This document shows positions 18,011-28,025 of a stretch of 64,000 bases of DNA, in pieces. Origin of the DNA: Marivirga arenosa (GTDB taxonomy: Bacteria; Bacteroidota; Bacteroidia; Cytophagales; Cyclobacteriaceae); the NCBI RefSeq assembly GCF_030503875.2, contig NZ_CP129968.2:2506001-2570000 (forward strand), given 5' to 3'. Position 1 is the first letter of the stretch, and each line of letters starts with the position of its first letter. The translations under genes were made by a program, and so were the position numbers. The notes under the pieces were generated by a model. It was not told the origin of the DNA. It did no database searches and was given only the letters and a program-made list of their open reading frames with translations.

Positions 18011-18700
18011 TTAATGCTGAGATTCAAATTCCTTAACGAAATAATTTTCATAATCGTCAGGTCGTGCCATGCACTTTTTATACCACCTCAAACGATAATC
18101 ATCTTTTAATTGTGCATTAAATTGCCATTTTTCTACAGAAGCTCTCATTTTGCTGACCAAACTATATAAAGTTAATCCAGCAGCTACCGAAACATTATAG
18201 CTTTCTGTAAACCCATGCATAGGTAATCTGATAAAATCATCCGCTAAATCTTTTGCTTCCTCACTTATTCCATCTCTTTCATTCCCCATTACAATGGCTA
18301 TAGGTTGGTCTAAAGATAAGGATTCTGGTGCACTAGCTTTTTCATTGGGGCTTGTTACTACTATTCTGTAACCTTTTGATTTGAGATCATTGAATACATC
18401 GACCGTGGGAGTTGCACTTTCAGGGTATTGATGCACATCCACCCATTTAATAGCTCCCCTACTTACGCCTCTACCTAATTTAAATGCATTTTCGTTTTCA
18501 ATTACATGAAAATGTTGAATCCCTAAACATTCACCCGAACGAATAATAGCATTCGCATTATGAGGATCTCGTATGTCTTCCAGCACAACACGAATGTAAT
18601 CCGTTCTATTATCCAATACATTTTCTATAAATTCCTTTCTTTCGTCAGATAAGAATTCAGAGAATTTATTAATTAGAAAATGCTTTAATTCTTTATTCAT
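18011..18700 (-). CDS. TrmH-family (SpoU) tRNA/rRNA 2'-O-methyltransferase
   Basis: 229 residues. It transfers a methyl group to a ribose 2'-OH, most likely in tRNA (G18, as TrmH). Motif 1 is VLEDIRDPHNANAIIRSGEC, motif 2 is IAIVMGNERDGISEE, and motif 3 is FIRLPMHGFTESYNVSVAAG, which forms the SAM-binding knot. The C-terminal extension LRWYKKCM is typical of TrmH. The gene lies 4 bp downstream of parC. Assignment to TrmH rather than another SpoU enzyme is probable, not certain. Confidence 0.88.
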   Translation of the reverse strand: MNKELKHFLINKFSEFLSDERKEFIENVLDNRTDYIRVVLEDIRDPHNANAIIRSGECLGIQHFHVIENENAFKLGRGVSRGAIKWVDVHQYPESATPTVDVFNDLKSKGYRIVVTSPNEKASAPESLSLDQPIAIVMGNERDGISEEAKDLADDFIRLPMHGFTESYNVSVAAGLTLYSLVSKMRASVEKWQFNAQLKDDYRLRWYKKCMARPDDYENYFVKEFESQH

Positions 18701-18704
18701 GATT

Positions 18705-21299
18705 TTAGAATAGACCTAACTGTTCTTTGTCCTCATCTATATTGAGATCAACTGAATCACCGCTCTTATATTCTTTCTCTTCTTTCTTACTCTCAATTAG
18801 TTTAACCTTTGTAACCTCATATTGCGACAGCTTATTTCCAATTGCTTTCCAGCCTTTCACATCTATAAGCATATCAAAATCATAAATCGCAGTCTCTTTT
18901 TCACGACCCTTTCCTTTACGGAATTCAATTTCTACTTGAGGCTCTTTGTCAGTGCTAACTATCGTTAAACTAGATTTTTTATGCTCTGATATAAATACGA
19001 AAGGCTTATTAAGCGTTCTGGTTTCAATTTGGAAGCGCTTTACATAGTAATTTTTAGAAGCGCCATCATAATAAACTGAAGAGATTACTCCATTAGGATC
19101 AAATTTTTCGATCAGTTGGACTTTTTCACCATCATAGCGATTTGTCAATTCATAATTAGTCAATTCATAAGAGCCATCTTTATACACCACCAATATATTA
19201 TCATCGCCATGGAAAGAGCCTATAAGCTGGCCTCTTTCGTCCGTATTTAACTTTCCAACAGATTCATCATAATATACTTTCAAGCCACCAAAGCTACTTT
19301 CACCCAGTAATTTGAATTCGATTTTCTTTACAGGGTATTTAGTGAGGATATTTCCTCCTGCACTTCTTCCTTTAATTTCTAGTTCAGCGAAATCGAAATC
19401 GAATACTTTAACTCTTGCTCTACACGCATTTGAAAGTTTCACATTGATAACTTCTGATTCACCATTAGGCCGTGCTTCTAAATACAATACTTTAGAACCT
19501 TTCGCTTTTTTAGTGAGATCATATTCTCTATCACGTGTAACAGATAAAACCTGGAATCTTTTCACCATAGTTCTACCTGTTTTTCCGTCTAAATAAGCCG
19601 CATTATACACTCTACGCTCATCATTTTTACGGAAAATATCTACATGAATAATATCCTTACCTACAAATACCTTTTCATCAATTTTCACTACTTTGTAGGT
19701 TCCATCCCTTTTAAAGGCTATCACATCATCTAAGTCTGAACAGTCCGTAACAAACTCATCCTTTTTCATTCCATACCCAATAAAGCCTTCGCTTCTATTG
19801 ACGTAAAGCTTTTGGTTATTAGCTGCAACTGTATGCGCCTCAATATTATCAAAACTCTTGATTTCTGTTTTGCGCTCCCTACCTTTACCGTATTTATCTA
19901 ATAACTTTTGGTAATACTCAATAGCATATTCAGTTAAGTTAGCTAAATGATGCTCCACTTGTTCTAATTCTTCTTGAAGCTTACGCATCAATTCATCAGC
20001 CTTAAACTTATCAAATTTGGAGATTCGTTTGATTTTGATCTCTGTTAAGCGGATGATATCATCTTGAGTAATATCTCTGTAAAACTCTGGCTTAAAAGGA
20101 TCTAAGCCTTTATCGATTGTTTCAAGAACAGCTTCCCATGTTTCACATTCCTCAATATCTCTGTAGATTCTATTTTCAATGAAGATTTTCTCTAATGAAG
20201 AAAACAGCAATTTCTCCATTAACTCTCCTTTTCTAATTTCTAGCTCCCGCTCAAGTAAATTTAATGTATCCTCTACATTTTTCTTTAAAATATCTGTAAC
20301 AGGAAGGAAATGAGGTTTATCCTCTATAATGACGCAGGCATTGGGTGAAATTGAAACTTCACAATCCGTGAAAGCATACAACGCATCAATCGTAATATCA
20401 GGAGATTGATTAGCGGCTAATTGCACCTCAATTTCAACATCTTTAGCTGTATTATCGATTACCTTTTTAATCTTAATTTTACCCTTATCATTGGCTTTAA
20501 TGATGGATTCAATTAGACCAGTAGTGGTAGTTCCGAATGGAATATTCTTAATTAATAAAGTTCGTTTTTCTCCTTCCTCTATTTTAGCTCTAACCCTAAT
20601 TTTACCCCCTCTTAATCCTTGGTTATAATCGGTAAAATCAGCCATACCACCTGTCGGGAAATCAGGATAGATTTCAACTTTCTTATTTTTAAGGACTTTT
20701 ATACAGGCTTCAATTAGCTCTATAAAGTTATGTGGCAAAATCTTGGTCGATAAACCTACCGCAATACCTTCTACCCCTTGTGCTAATAATAATGGAAATT
20801 TAACGGGTAATGTAACCGGTTCTTTTTTACGTCCATCATATGAAAGCTGCCATTCGGTTGTCTGAGAATTGAAAACTACATCTAAAGCAAATTTAGATAA
20901 ACGAGCCTCAATATAACGTGGTGCTGCTGAGCTATCTCCAGTACGAATATCCCCCCAATTCCCTTGGGTTTCAATCAAGATATCCTTCTGCCCCATGTTC
21001 ACAATGGCATCTCCAATGGAAGCATCACCATGTGGATGATACTGCATGGTCTGTCCAATAATGTTCGCTACTTTATTGAACCTACCATCATCCATCTCCT
21101 TCATGGCATGCATAATACGCCTCTGAACTGGCTTAAAGCCATCTTCATTTGCTGGGACTGCACGCTCCAAAATCACATAAGATGCATAATCCAGAAACCA
21201 GTTTTCATACATTCCTGAAACCGGAATCACATCATGAAGCTTATCTTTATCTTCTCCGTTTTGATTGTTTAGCTCGTTATTTTCGTTATTCTCTTCCAT
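18705..21299 (-). CDS. parC: DNA topoisomerase IV subunit A
   Basis: 864 residues. This is the strand-cleaving subunit that decatenates chromosomes with ParE. The breakage-reunion domain starts DYASYVILERAVPANEDGFK, followed by the QTMQYHPHGDASIGDAIVNM segment of the quinolone region and the catalytic Tyr129 in APRYIEARLSKFA. The C-terminal half carries beta-pinwheel-like repeats (SAGGNILTKYPVKKIEF) and a long acidic tail. The GyrA box is not evident, which supports ParC rather than GyrA. It lies 55 bp downstream of parE. Confidence 0.92.
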   Translation of the reverse strand: MEENNENNELNNQNGEDKDKLHDVIPVSGMYENWFLDYASYVILERAVPANEDGFKPVQRRIMHAMKEMDDGRFNKVANIIGQTMQYHPHGDASIGDAIVNMGQKDILIETQGNWGDIRTGDSSAAPRYIEARLSKFALDVVFNSQTTEWQLSYDGRKKEPVTLPVKFPLLLAQGVEGIAVGLSTKILPHNFIELIEACIKVLKNKKVEIYPDFPTGGMADFTDYNQGLRGGKIRVRAKIEEGEKRTLLIKNIPFGTTTTGLIESIIKANDKGKIKIKKVIDNTAKDVEIEVQLAANQSPDITIDALYAFTDCEVSISPNACVIIEDKPHFLPVTDILKKNVEDTLNLLERELEIRKGELMEKLLFSSLEKIFIENRIYRDIEECETWEAVLETIDKGLDPFKPEFYRDITQDDIIRLTEIKIKRISKFDKFKADELMRKLQEELEQVEHHLANLTEYAIEYYQKLLDKYGKGRERKTEIKSFDNIEAHTVAANNQKLYVNRSEGFIGYGMKKDEFVTDCSDLDDVIAFKRDGTYKVVKIDEKVFVGKDIIHVDIFRKNDERRVYNAAYLDGKTGRTMVKRFQVLSVTRDREYDLTKKAKGSKVLYLEARPNGESEVINVKLSNACRARVKVFDFDFAELEIKGRSAGGNILTKYPVKKIEFKLLGESSFGGLKVYYDESVGKLNTDERGQLIGSFHGDDNILVVYKDGSYELTNYELTNRYDGEKVQLIEKFDPNGVISSVYYDGASKNYYVKRFQIETRTLNKPFVFISEHKKSSLTIVSTDKEPQVEIEFRKGKGREKETAIYDFDMLIDVKGWKAIGNKLSQYEVTKVKLIESKKEEKEYKSGDSVDLNIDEDKEQLGLF

Positions 21300-21354
21300 T
21301 TGATTGAACCAAAAACGATATTACTTTAATTTTTTTAAATCTTTAATCTTAGAA

Positions 21355-23214
21355 TTAAGCGTCTGCCAATTCCTCTTCTAAGTCTTTTTCAACTCTTAAT
21401 TTATCAATGATAAACTGCTGACGCTCCATGGTATTAGTACCCATATAGAAAGTTAAGAGGTCTTTGATTTTGGTTTGGTTGTTTAAAATGATCGGATCAA
21501 GTTTGATGTTATCACCAATGAATTCTCCAAATTCCTCAGGAGAAATCTCTCCAAGTCCTTTAAATCGAGTGATCTCTGCCGATTTACCTATCTTTTCAAT
21601 TGCTTTTCTTCTTTCTTCATCCGAATAGCAATAAATCGTTTCTTTTTTATTTCTAACCCTGAACAATGGAGTATCTAAAATATATAAATGACCTTCTCTT
21701 ACTAAGTCTGGAAAGAATTGAAGAAAGAAAGTCATCAGCAGCAAACGAATATGCATACCGTCTACATCGGCATCAGTTGCAATAATTACTTTCCTATAAC
21801 GTAATCCTTCTAATCCTTCTTCAATATTCAAAGCATGTTGTAAGAGGTTGAATTCCTCATTCTCATACACCAATTTCTTGGTTTTGCCATAGCAATTTAA
21901 AGGCTTACCTCTCAAACTAAACACGGCCTGAGTTTGCACATCACGTGACTTAGTTATAGAACCTGATGCAGAGTCACCCTCGGTAATGAAAATCATGGTA
22001 TCATCCTTCTTATCATGCTTATCATTATCATAATGCACTCTACAATCCCTTAATTTTTTGTTATGTAGATTAGCCTTTTTCGCTCTTTCATTAGCAAGCT
22101 TTTTAATACCTGCCATGTCCTTACGTTCCCTTTCAGATTGCATGATACGCTTTTGAAGGGCTTCAGCAGTTTGAGGATTTTTATGAAGGAAATCGTCTAA
22201 TGCTTTCTTTACAAAATCATTGATGAAAGTACGCATAGTTGGACCATCAGGTGCTACATTTTGCGAACCTAACTTTGTTTTAGTTTGGGATTCAAACACT
22301 GGCTCTTGAACACGAACTGCAATTGCACCTACAATCGCTTGTCTGATGTCGGAAGGATCATAATTTTTACCATAAAAATCACGAATTGTTCTTACAATCG
22401 CTTCTTTGAAAGCCACTAAATGTGTTCCACCTTGCGTAGTATTTTGACCATTAACAAATGAATAATACTCTTCACCGTATTGATTGGCATGTGTCATCGC
22501 CATTTCAATATCATCTCCTCTTAAATGAATAATTGGATAACGATTGGTTTCATCATCTGTCTTTCTATCCAATAAATCCTTTAGTCCATTAGCAGAGTGG
22601 AATTTTTCACCATTGAAATTAATCGTTAAGCCTGCATTAAGGAATGCATAATTCCACATTTGCTCTTCAAGGAAACCTGGAATAAAATGATAATTCTTAA
22701 AAACCGTATCATCTGGCTCAAATGCGATTAAAGTACCATTTCTTTTATTCGATGAATCTACGTTCGCATCATTTTTAATGATCCCTTTCTCAAATTCTGC
22801 AACTTTAGTTTGCCCTTCTCTGAATGCCTGAACTTTAAAATAATTAGACAAAGCGTTAACTGCTTTAGTACCTACGCCATTAAGTCCTACAGATTTTTGA
22901 AAAGCTCCACTGTCGTATTTACCTCCAGTATTTATTTTAGATACACAATCCACAACTTTACCTAGAGGAATACCTCTACCATAATCACGAACCTCTACTC
23001 TTTGATCCGTAATTTTAACTTCAATGGTTTTCCCATATCCCATCATGTGTTCATCAATGGAATTATCAATCACCTCTTTGACCAGAACATAAATACCGTC
23101 ATCAGGAGATGAACCATCTCCCAATTTTCCTATATACATCCCTGGGCGCATTCTAATATGTTCGCGCCAATCAAGTGATTTTATACTATCCTCATCATAT
23201 TGTATATCTGCCAT
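21355..23214 (-). CDS. parE: DNA topoisomerase IV subunit B
   Basis: 619 residues. The ATPase subunit partners ParC. The GHKL ATP site shows [26 protein letters not shown] and the K-loop [13 protein letters not shown] with SVG before it. The TOPRIM domain has [11 protein letters not shown] and [20 protein letters not shown], whose acidic residues bind magnesium. The C-terminus ends in the usual RFKGLGE and MERRQ-like ([13 protein letters not shown]) motifs. Upstream is a spacer of about 220 bp with no gene. Confidence 0.94.
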   Translation of the reverse strand: MADIQYDEDSIKSLDWREHIRMRPGMYIGKLGDGSSPDDGIYVLVKEVIDNSIDEHMMGYGKTIEVKITDQRVEVRDYGRGIPLGKVVDCVSKINTGGKYDSGAFQKSVGLNGVGTKAVNALSNYFKVQAFREGQTKVAEFEKGIIKNDANVDSSNKRNGTLIAFEPDDTVFKNYHFIPGFLEEQMWNYAFLNAGLTINFNGEKFHSANGLKDLLDRKTDDETNRYPIIHLRGDDIEMAMTHANQYGEEYYSFVNGQNTTQGGTHLVAFKEAIVRTIRDFYGKNYDPSDIRQAIVGAIAVRVQEPVFESQTKTKLGSQNVAPDGPTMRTFINDFVKKALDDFLHKNPQTAEALQKRIMQSERERKDMAGIKKLANERAKKANLHNKKLRDCRVHYDNDKHDKKDDTMIFITEGDSASGSITKSRDVQTQAVFSLRGKPLNCYGKTKKLVYENEEFNLLQHALNIEEGLEGLRYRKVIIATDADVDGMHIRLLLMTFFLQFFPDLVREGHLYILDTPLFRVRNKKETIYCYSDEERRKAIEKIGKSAEITRFKGLGEISPEEFGEFIGDNIKLDPIILNNQTKIKDLLTFYMGTNTMERQQFIIDKLRVEKDLEEELADA

Positions 23215-23438
23215 CGCAATTATCGGATTGAAAGTTAAAGCTTACTCAAATTTTAAAATTACAAAGCTTTTTTAAATTGTAAAGCTTTTTCCAAGATGCC
23301 AAAAGGCAAAAGTTGTATGATTAATTTCCAATATAGATAAAGTCATACATCAAGAACCTCAAAGAAAAGATTTGAATATGAGTAGATTAAAGCTAATGAA
23401 TTATCAGCTTACTACTGTTGAAAAATATTAGAAAAAAT

Positions 23439-23900
23439 TTATTTATTTCTTCTGAGTATAAAGGGTAACCATAAAACCCAGAAGAAAACTAAAAACATAC
23501 TAAAAATCACTAAAGGAAGGTAGCCACTTTGGGTTAAGCCTTCTTCATTATTGACGAATATGAATACTGTAAGTATGCTAGCAAAAAACAAATTAAAAGT
23601 ACCCGCTAAGCTTCTTGCCCATGAGGCTAGAGTATTTCTCGTCCTTTCGTTTTTAAAATAATATTGAGAACCTACAGCCTGACTTTTAATTAAAAATGCT
23701 AATGCAACACAGATAAGTACAATTATTAGAGGTATTATTAGTCCTGAATAGAAAAGTGTATTATTACTGAACTGAATTTGATTATCTAACAGCTTGATAT
23801 TCACGTATGATAGTTCCGCAAAATAGGCATATGTGTAAAATAAAACGGCAGTATAGCCAATACTAGTTACAATTAAAAAAGCTCTTGAAATCCTCTCCAT
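23439..23900 (-). CDS. Four-helix membrane protein, unknown function
   Basis: 153 residues with four hydrophobic helices: AFLIVTSIGYTAVLFYTYAY, TLFYSGLIIPLIIVLICVAL, LAGTFNLFFASILTVFIFV and LPLVIFSMFLVFFWVLWLPF. A charged loop (QYYFKNERTRNTLASWARS) joins helices 2 and 3. The C-terminus is basic (RRNK). No family recognised. It is transcribed away from the desaturase gene and alone. Confidence 0.65.
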   Translation of the reverse strand: MERISRAFLIVTSIGYTAVLFYTYAYFAELSYVNIKLLDNQIQFSNNTLFYSGLIIPLIIVLICVALAFLIKSQAVGSQYYFKNERTRNTLASWARSLAGTFNLFFASILTVFIFVNNEEGLTQSGYLPLVIFSMFLVFFWVLWLPFILRRNK

Positions 23901-24029
23901 AATTTTAATTTATGAGGCAAAATTAATCGGATTCATGAGTATTTCAGCATTTTTTCAAGGAAGTTTTTATTCAAAATGTTATATTTCGAAATAAAGATGA
24001 CTTATAGAATATCATTTAACTAGGATCAA

Positions 24030-25262
24030 ATGGATTTTAACCCAATTATATTATCAATTCCTATTTATTTTGCTTTAATAGGGATTGAATTACTCATTCA
24101 AGCTATAAAAAGATACAGAATATACAGATTGAATGATGCCATTACAAATATCAGTTGTGGAATTACTCAGCAAGTATCTGGTATTTTTTTCAAGGTGTTG
24201 AGCGTGGCTGCTTACCAGTGGGTTTATGAAAACTTCTCATTGTTTGAAATTGCCCCTACCTGGTATAACTTAATCTTATTATTCATTTTAGTCGATTTCT
24301 TTTATTATTGGGCTCACAGAAAAAGTCATGAAATCAATCTGTTTTGGGGTGGTCATGTAGTGCATCATCAAAGCGAAGATTATAATTTCTCAGTGGCTTT
24401 ACGACAAGGATCATTTCAAATCGTATGGACTTTCTTTTTCTACTTCCCATTAGCAATAATAGGATTTGACACAATCAATTTTGTTTTAATGTCTGGTTTG
24501 GTTACCGTTTACCAATTCTGGATTCATACTGAAACCATTGGTAAATTAGGCCCTGTAGAATGGATTTTCAATACGCCTTCCCACCATAGAGTACACCATG
24601 GGCGAAACCCAAAATATATTGATAAAAATCATGCTGGCGTATTTATTATTTGGGATAAAATGTTTGGTACTTTCCAGGAAGAAGAAGAAAGACCCACTTA
24701 CGGTATTACAAAACAAACTGCAAGCTGGAATCCTGTTTGGGTAAACTTGCAGCATTATATTGAAATGGCAAAAGGCTTAAAACAAATAAAAGGTTTTAAA
24801 AACAAAATGAAGTATGTCTTTTATCCACCGGGTTGGTTACCAAAAGAGATGGGTGGACAGCTACCTATTCCAGAGGTAGATCCTGAACACGATAGGAAAT
24901 ATGATAAAAAAACTTCTGCTTCCTTTAGTTTATATGTATTACTACAATATATCATTGTACTTGGCGGGACTGCGGCCTTCCTTTTTACAGCTAATACATT
25001 TGATTTATGGGAACAAATTATCGCTGTATCCTTAATTATATTAGGCGTAACGGGAGCTGGTGTCATATTGGAAGAAAAGAAATATTCATTTGCCTTAGAA
25101 GTAATAAGAGTATTGATAACACCAGTTGTTGTGGTATTCGTTTTATTACCTTCCGTTAGCCCACTTATCCAATACTTAATTATGGGCTATGGACTTATTT
25201 CATTTGCAGCACTAATTTTTATTAAAAAATCAAATCAAACCATAAAACAAGCTACAACTTAA
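24030..25262 (+). CDS. Sterol desaturase/fatty acid hydroxylase family membrane enzyme
   Basis: 410 residues. The di-iron oxygenase core shows the histidine clusters WAHRKSHE, HVVHHQSEDYN and PSHHRVHHGRN, with helices before and between them. Members hydroxylate or desaturate lipid chains or sterol-like compounds at the membrane. The C-terminal 110 residues add about four more helices (YVLLQYIIVLGGTAAFLFTA onward), making the protein longer than a minimal family member. It starts a same-strand run with the lipoprotein (4-bp gap), the PAS protein and the transglutaminase. Confidence 0.88.
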   Translation: MDFNPIILSIPIYFALIGIELLIQAIKRYRIYRLNDAITNISCGITQQVSGIFFKVLSVAAYQWVYENFSLFEIAPTWYNLILLFILVDFFYYWAHRKSHEINLFWGGHVVHHQSEDYNFSVALRQGSFQIVWTFFFYFPLAIIGFDTINFVLMSGLVTVYQFWIHTETIGKLGPVEWIFNTPSHHRVHHGRNPKYIDKNHAGVFIIWDKMFGTFQEEEERPTYGITKQTASWNPVWVNLQHYIEMAKGLKQIKGFKNKMKYVFYPPGWLPKEMGGQLPIPEVDPEHDRKYDKKTSASFSLYVLLQYIIVLGGTAAFLFTANTFDLWEQIIAVSLIILGVTGAGVILEEKKYSFALEVIRVLITPVVVVFVLLPSVSPLIQYLIMGYGLISFAALIFIKKSNQTIKQATT

Positions 25263-25266
25263 ATCA

Positions 25267-25647
25267 ATGAAAATATTATCTAAACTGTTTTTAGGATTAT
25301 TTATCATGTCAATTTTATCTTGTGAATCGCTGCCACAACTTGAAGGCATTGATTTGGATGCTTGGAAGCAAGATCAAGACGGATGCAATGAGAACAGAAT
25401 TAAACAAATTGACTTACTATTAAGCCAGAAAGATAAATTAAAGGGATTGTCACAAAATGAAATGATTGAGCTATTAGGTGTAGCCGATAAGCATCAACTT
25501 TACGAGCGTAGTCAAAAATTCTTTATTTATTATTTAGAACCCAATGAAAATTGCTCTAACTACTCAGAGGGTTACCTAAAAGCTTTATATATACGTTTTA
25601 ATTCACTTGATCAAGCAGTGGATTTCAACATTCAAAAAGTGAAATAA
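25267..25647 (+). CDS. Small lipoprotein, unknown function
   Basis: 126 residues with a lipoprotein signal (MKILSKLFLGLFIMSILSC, Cys19). The mature part contains NRIKQIDLLLSQKDKLKGLS and then EMIELLGVADKHQLYERSQK, a pattern like SmpA/BamE-type or 'outer membrane assembly-like' small domains in which LLG.P precedes a beta-rich half (FFIYYLEPN...LYIRFN). That similarity is weak. The 4-bp gap after the desaturase gene points to co-expression. Confidence 0.65.
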   Translation: MKILSKLFLGLFIMSILSCESLPQLEGIDLDAWKQDQDGCNENRIKQIDLLLSQKDKLKGLSQNEMIELLGVADKHQLYERSQKFFIYYLEPNENCSNYSEGYLKALYIRFNSLDQAVDFNIQKVK

Positions 25648-25683
25648 TTTCAATCAATTTATCAGGATTCAGTTTTATACAAC

Positions 25684-28002
25684 ATGGCCAACTTAAAAAA
25701 GAAATTTTACGACTGGAAAATAAGAAATCTAGCCTATTCAATTGGTATTGGTACATTTTTATTAATAGTCGCGATCTATTTAGTATTCACTCAGACTGGC
25801 ATAGATCAGCAGAGCTTATTAAGGACTAAAACTCTACGGAATTTAGACAATATAAGCATCGGTATTTCTCCACAATATATTCAAGAGAATCAAGAAGCTA
25901 TCAATACCACAGTTAAAAGGGTTGAAAGAATCCTATTTGCTTATACTAGTGGTGGTGAATTAGGAGAGGAAAAGCTTGATGTAGAAATCAACGATCGATT
26001 AAAAAATGAGGTGCAAGAGTTGATTAAATATTGGGCTCCCCTTAAAGAAGATTTATATGCTATTCAAGATGGAACCGCAACCATTGAATCAAGTAAAGAA
26101 AGTTTAGAGAAAAAATATACTGCTTTCATAAAAAAACATATAGATGTTAAAGAATTAATAGATGAAATCAACCTTGCAGAAGAGGAAAGTGAGACATTTA
26201 ATGTAATCTTACTTTTCATATACATCTTCCTACTTGCAGGTTTTCTTTACTGGGTTTTAAAATACTTAATACTAGGCCCTATTTACGAAATTTCCCTTTC
26301 GGCAAGAGAGCTGGCTAAAGGAAACTTAAGTAAAAAAATCAATTACCAAAGCAGAAACGAATTGGGATATATTGCTCAAAACATCAACTCAATGGCGGAT
26401 GTTTTACAAAATGCTACTGAATTCACAACGAAAATTGGTGAGGGTAATTTAGATGCTGAATACAAAGGGCTTAAGGATGATCACGATAACTCTTTGGCTA
26501 CTTCCCTACTACAAATGAGGTCTAAAATGCAAGAATCTGCTAAGGCGGACAAAGAGCGTAGTTGGGTAAATGAAGGCTTAGCAAAATTTGCTGATATTCT
26601 TCGAAATAATAATGACAATATCCAGGAATTGTCTTACCAGATTATTTCTAATCTTGTAAAGTTCATGGAGGTGAATCAAGGTGCACTTTTTGTTCTGACA
26701 GAACCTCAGGATGAAAACGAAAAACCTAAAATCAATCTTGAATCCGCTTATGCTTACGAAAGAAGGAAAAGAATTAAAAAGGAAATTGCAATAGGTGAAG
26801 GATTGGTCGGTCAATCAGTCCAAGAAGGTGATAAAATTTACCTTACTGAGGTTCCAGATGATTATGTTGAAATTAAATCAGGTTTGGGTGAAACGCTACC
26901 AAGATGCGTTTTAATTGTTCCTTTAAAAATCAATGAAGAAATAAAAGGAGTAGTTGAAATAGCTTCTATTCAGCCTATCCCTCAATACAGAATAGACTTT
27001 GTAGAGAAGCTAGGAGAAAACATTGCCTCAACATTAGCGAATGCAAGGACCAATGAAAGGACTAAAAAGCTTTTAATTGAATCTCAGGAAATGACAGAGC
27101 AGATGCGTTCTCAAGAAGAGGAAATGCGTCAAAATATGGAAGAGATGGAAGCCACTCAAGAAGAAATGGCAAGGGCTCAAAGTGAGATGGCAGATAAAGA
27201 AGCTAACCTAAATGCTTTAATCAATAACACCACAGACTCTATCATTTTGATTGATACAGATTATACCATTCTATTAATGAATGATGTAATCAAAAACAGA
27301 TACAAAGGCACCCAATATGAGAAAATGAAGGAAGGAAGTAATGCATTAGATATGCTGGGAGATGTAAGAGAAGAATGGAAAGGATATTATGACAGGGTAT
27401 TTAGAGGGGAAATATTATCATTCACCATAAAAAGTAGTGTTAAAGGAGAGGATTCATATCGCCATTATGATATTCATCCTATCAAACAAAAAGATGGTTC
27501 AATCACTGGTGCTTCTGTATTCTCACGGGATATTACGAAAGAAAAACAACTGGAAATTCAGCGCGAAGAAAATGCTAAAAAGCTTGCTCAAAGAGAGTAT
27601 GTATTAGATGGTATGATCAATAATACAGATGATACATATTTTGCTATCAACACTAATTATGAAATATTGGTGGTGAATGATGTATTGAAAAATAGGTTTA
27701 AAGATTCTGGAATTGAATTAAAGCCTGGATTAAGCATATTAAGTATTCTACCAAAAGATCAGTTAGAAAAATGGAAAGGTAGATATGATACAGCCCTTGC
27801 AGGTGAGAAGTTGAGGATGGAAGAAATAAGAGAACTTTCTTCTGGTAATCTGACTATAGAAACAAGATGCGAGCCTATTTATAATGATAACAAAGAAGTG
27901 ATTGGAGTTTCTACTGTTTCCAGAGATATCACAGAACTGAAAAAAGCTCAGGAAGAAAAAGCAAAACTTGAAAAGGAATTAGAGAAAATAAAAGGAAAGT
28001 AA
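25684..28002 (+). CDS. Membrane HAMP-GAF-PAS-PAS signalling protein without a recognised output domain
   Basis: 772 residues. Helix 1 (IGIGTFLLIVAIYLVFT) and helix 2 (VILLFIYIFLLAGFLYWVLK, about residue 175-195) frame a periplasmic sensor of about 140 residues. A HAMP domain follows (SLSARELAKGNLSKKINYQS), then a GAF domain (about 310-450), a Glu/Met-rich coiled coil (EEEMRQNMEEMEATQEEMAR), and two PAS domains ending in SRDITKE and SRDITELKKAQEEK. No histidine kinase, GGDEF, cyclase or methyl-accepting domain is present; the protein stops after a final coiled coil. It may work through a partner protein. Confidence 0.85.
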   Translation: MANLKKKFYDWKIRNLAYSIGIGTFLLIVAIYLVFTQTGIDQQSLLRTKTLRNLDNISIGISPQYIQENQEAINTTVKRVERILFAYTSGGELGEEKLDVEINDRLKNEVQELIKYWAPLKEDLYAIQDGTATIESSKESLEKKYTAFIKKHIDVKELIDEINLAEEESETFNVILLFIYIFLLAGFLYWVLKYLILGPIYEISLSARELAKGNLSKKINYQSRNELGYIAQNINSMADVLQNATEFTTKIGEGNLDAEYKGLKDDHDNSLATSLLQMRSKMQESAKADKERSWVNEGLAKFADILRNNNDNIQELSYQIISNLVKFMEVNQGALFVLTEPQDENEKPKINLESAYAYERRKRIKKEIAIGEGLVGQSVQEGDKIYLTEVPDDYVEIKSGLGETLPRCVLIVPLKINEEIKGVVEIASIQPIPQYRIDFVEKLGENIASTLANARTNERTKKLLIESQEMTEQMRSQEEEMRQNMEEMEATQEEMARAQSEMADKEANLNALINNTTDSIILIDTDYTILLMNDVIKNRYKGTQYEKMKEGSNALDMLGDVREEWKGYYDRVFRGEILSFTIKSSVKGEDSYRHYDIHPIKQKDGSITGASVFSRDITKEKQLEIQREENAKKLAQREYVLDGMINNTDDTYFAINTNYEILVVNDVLKNRFKDSGIELKPGLSILSILPKDQLEKWKGRYDTALAGEKLRMEEIRELSSGNLTIETRCEPIYNDNKEVIGVSTVSRDITELKKAQEEKAKLEKELEKIKGK

Positions 28003-28025
28003 TAATTCATCCTTAAAGAACTAAT

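Noticed and set aside
18705..23214. GyrA/GyrB rather than topoisomerase IV
   Set aside because: The adjacent parE-parC arrangement, 619-residue B subunit and lack of an evident GyrA box favour topoisomerase IV.
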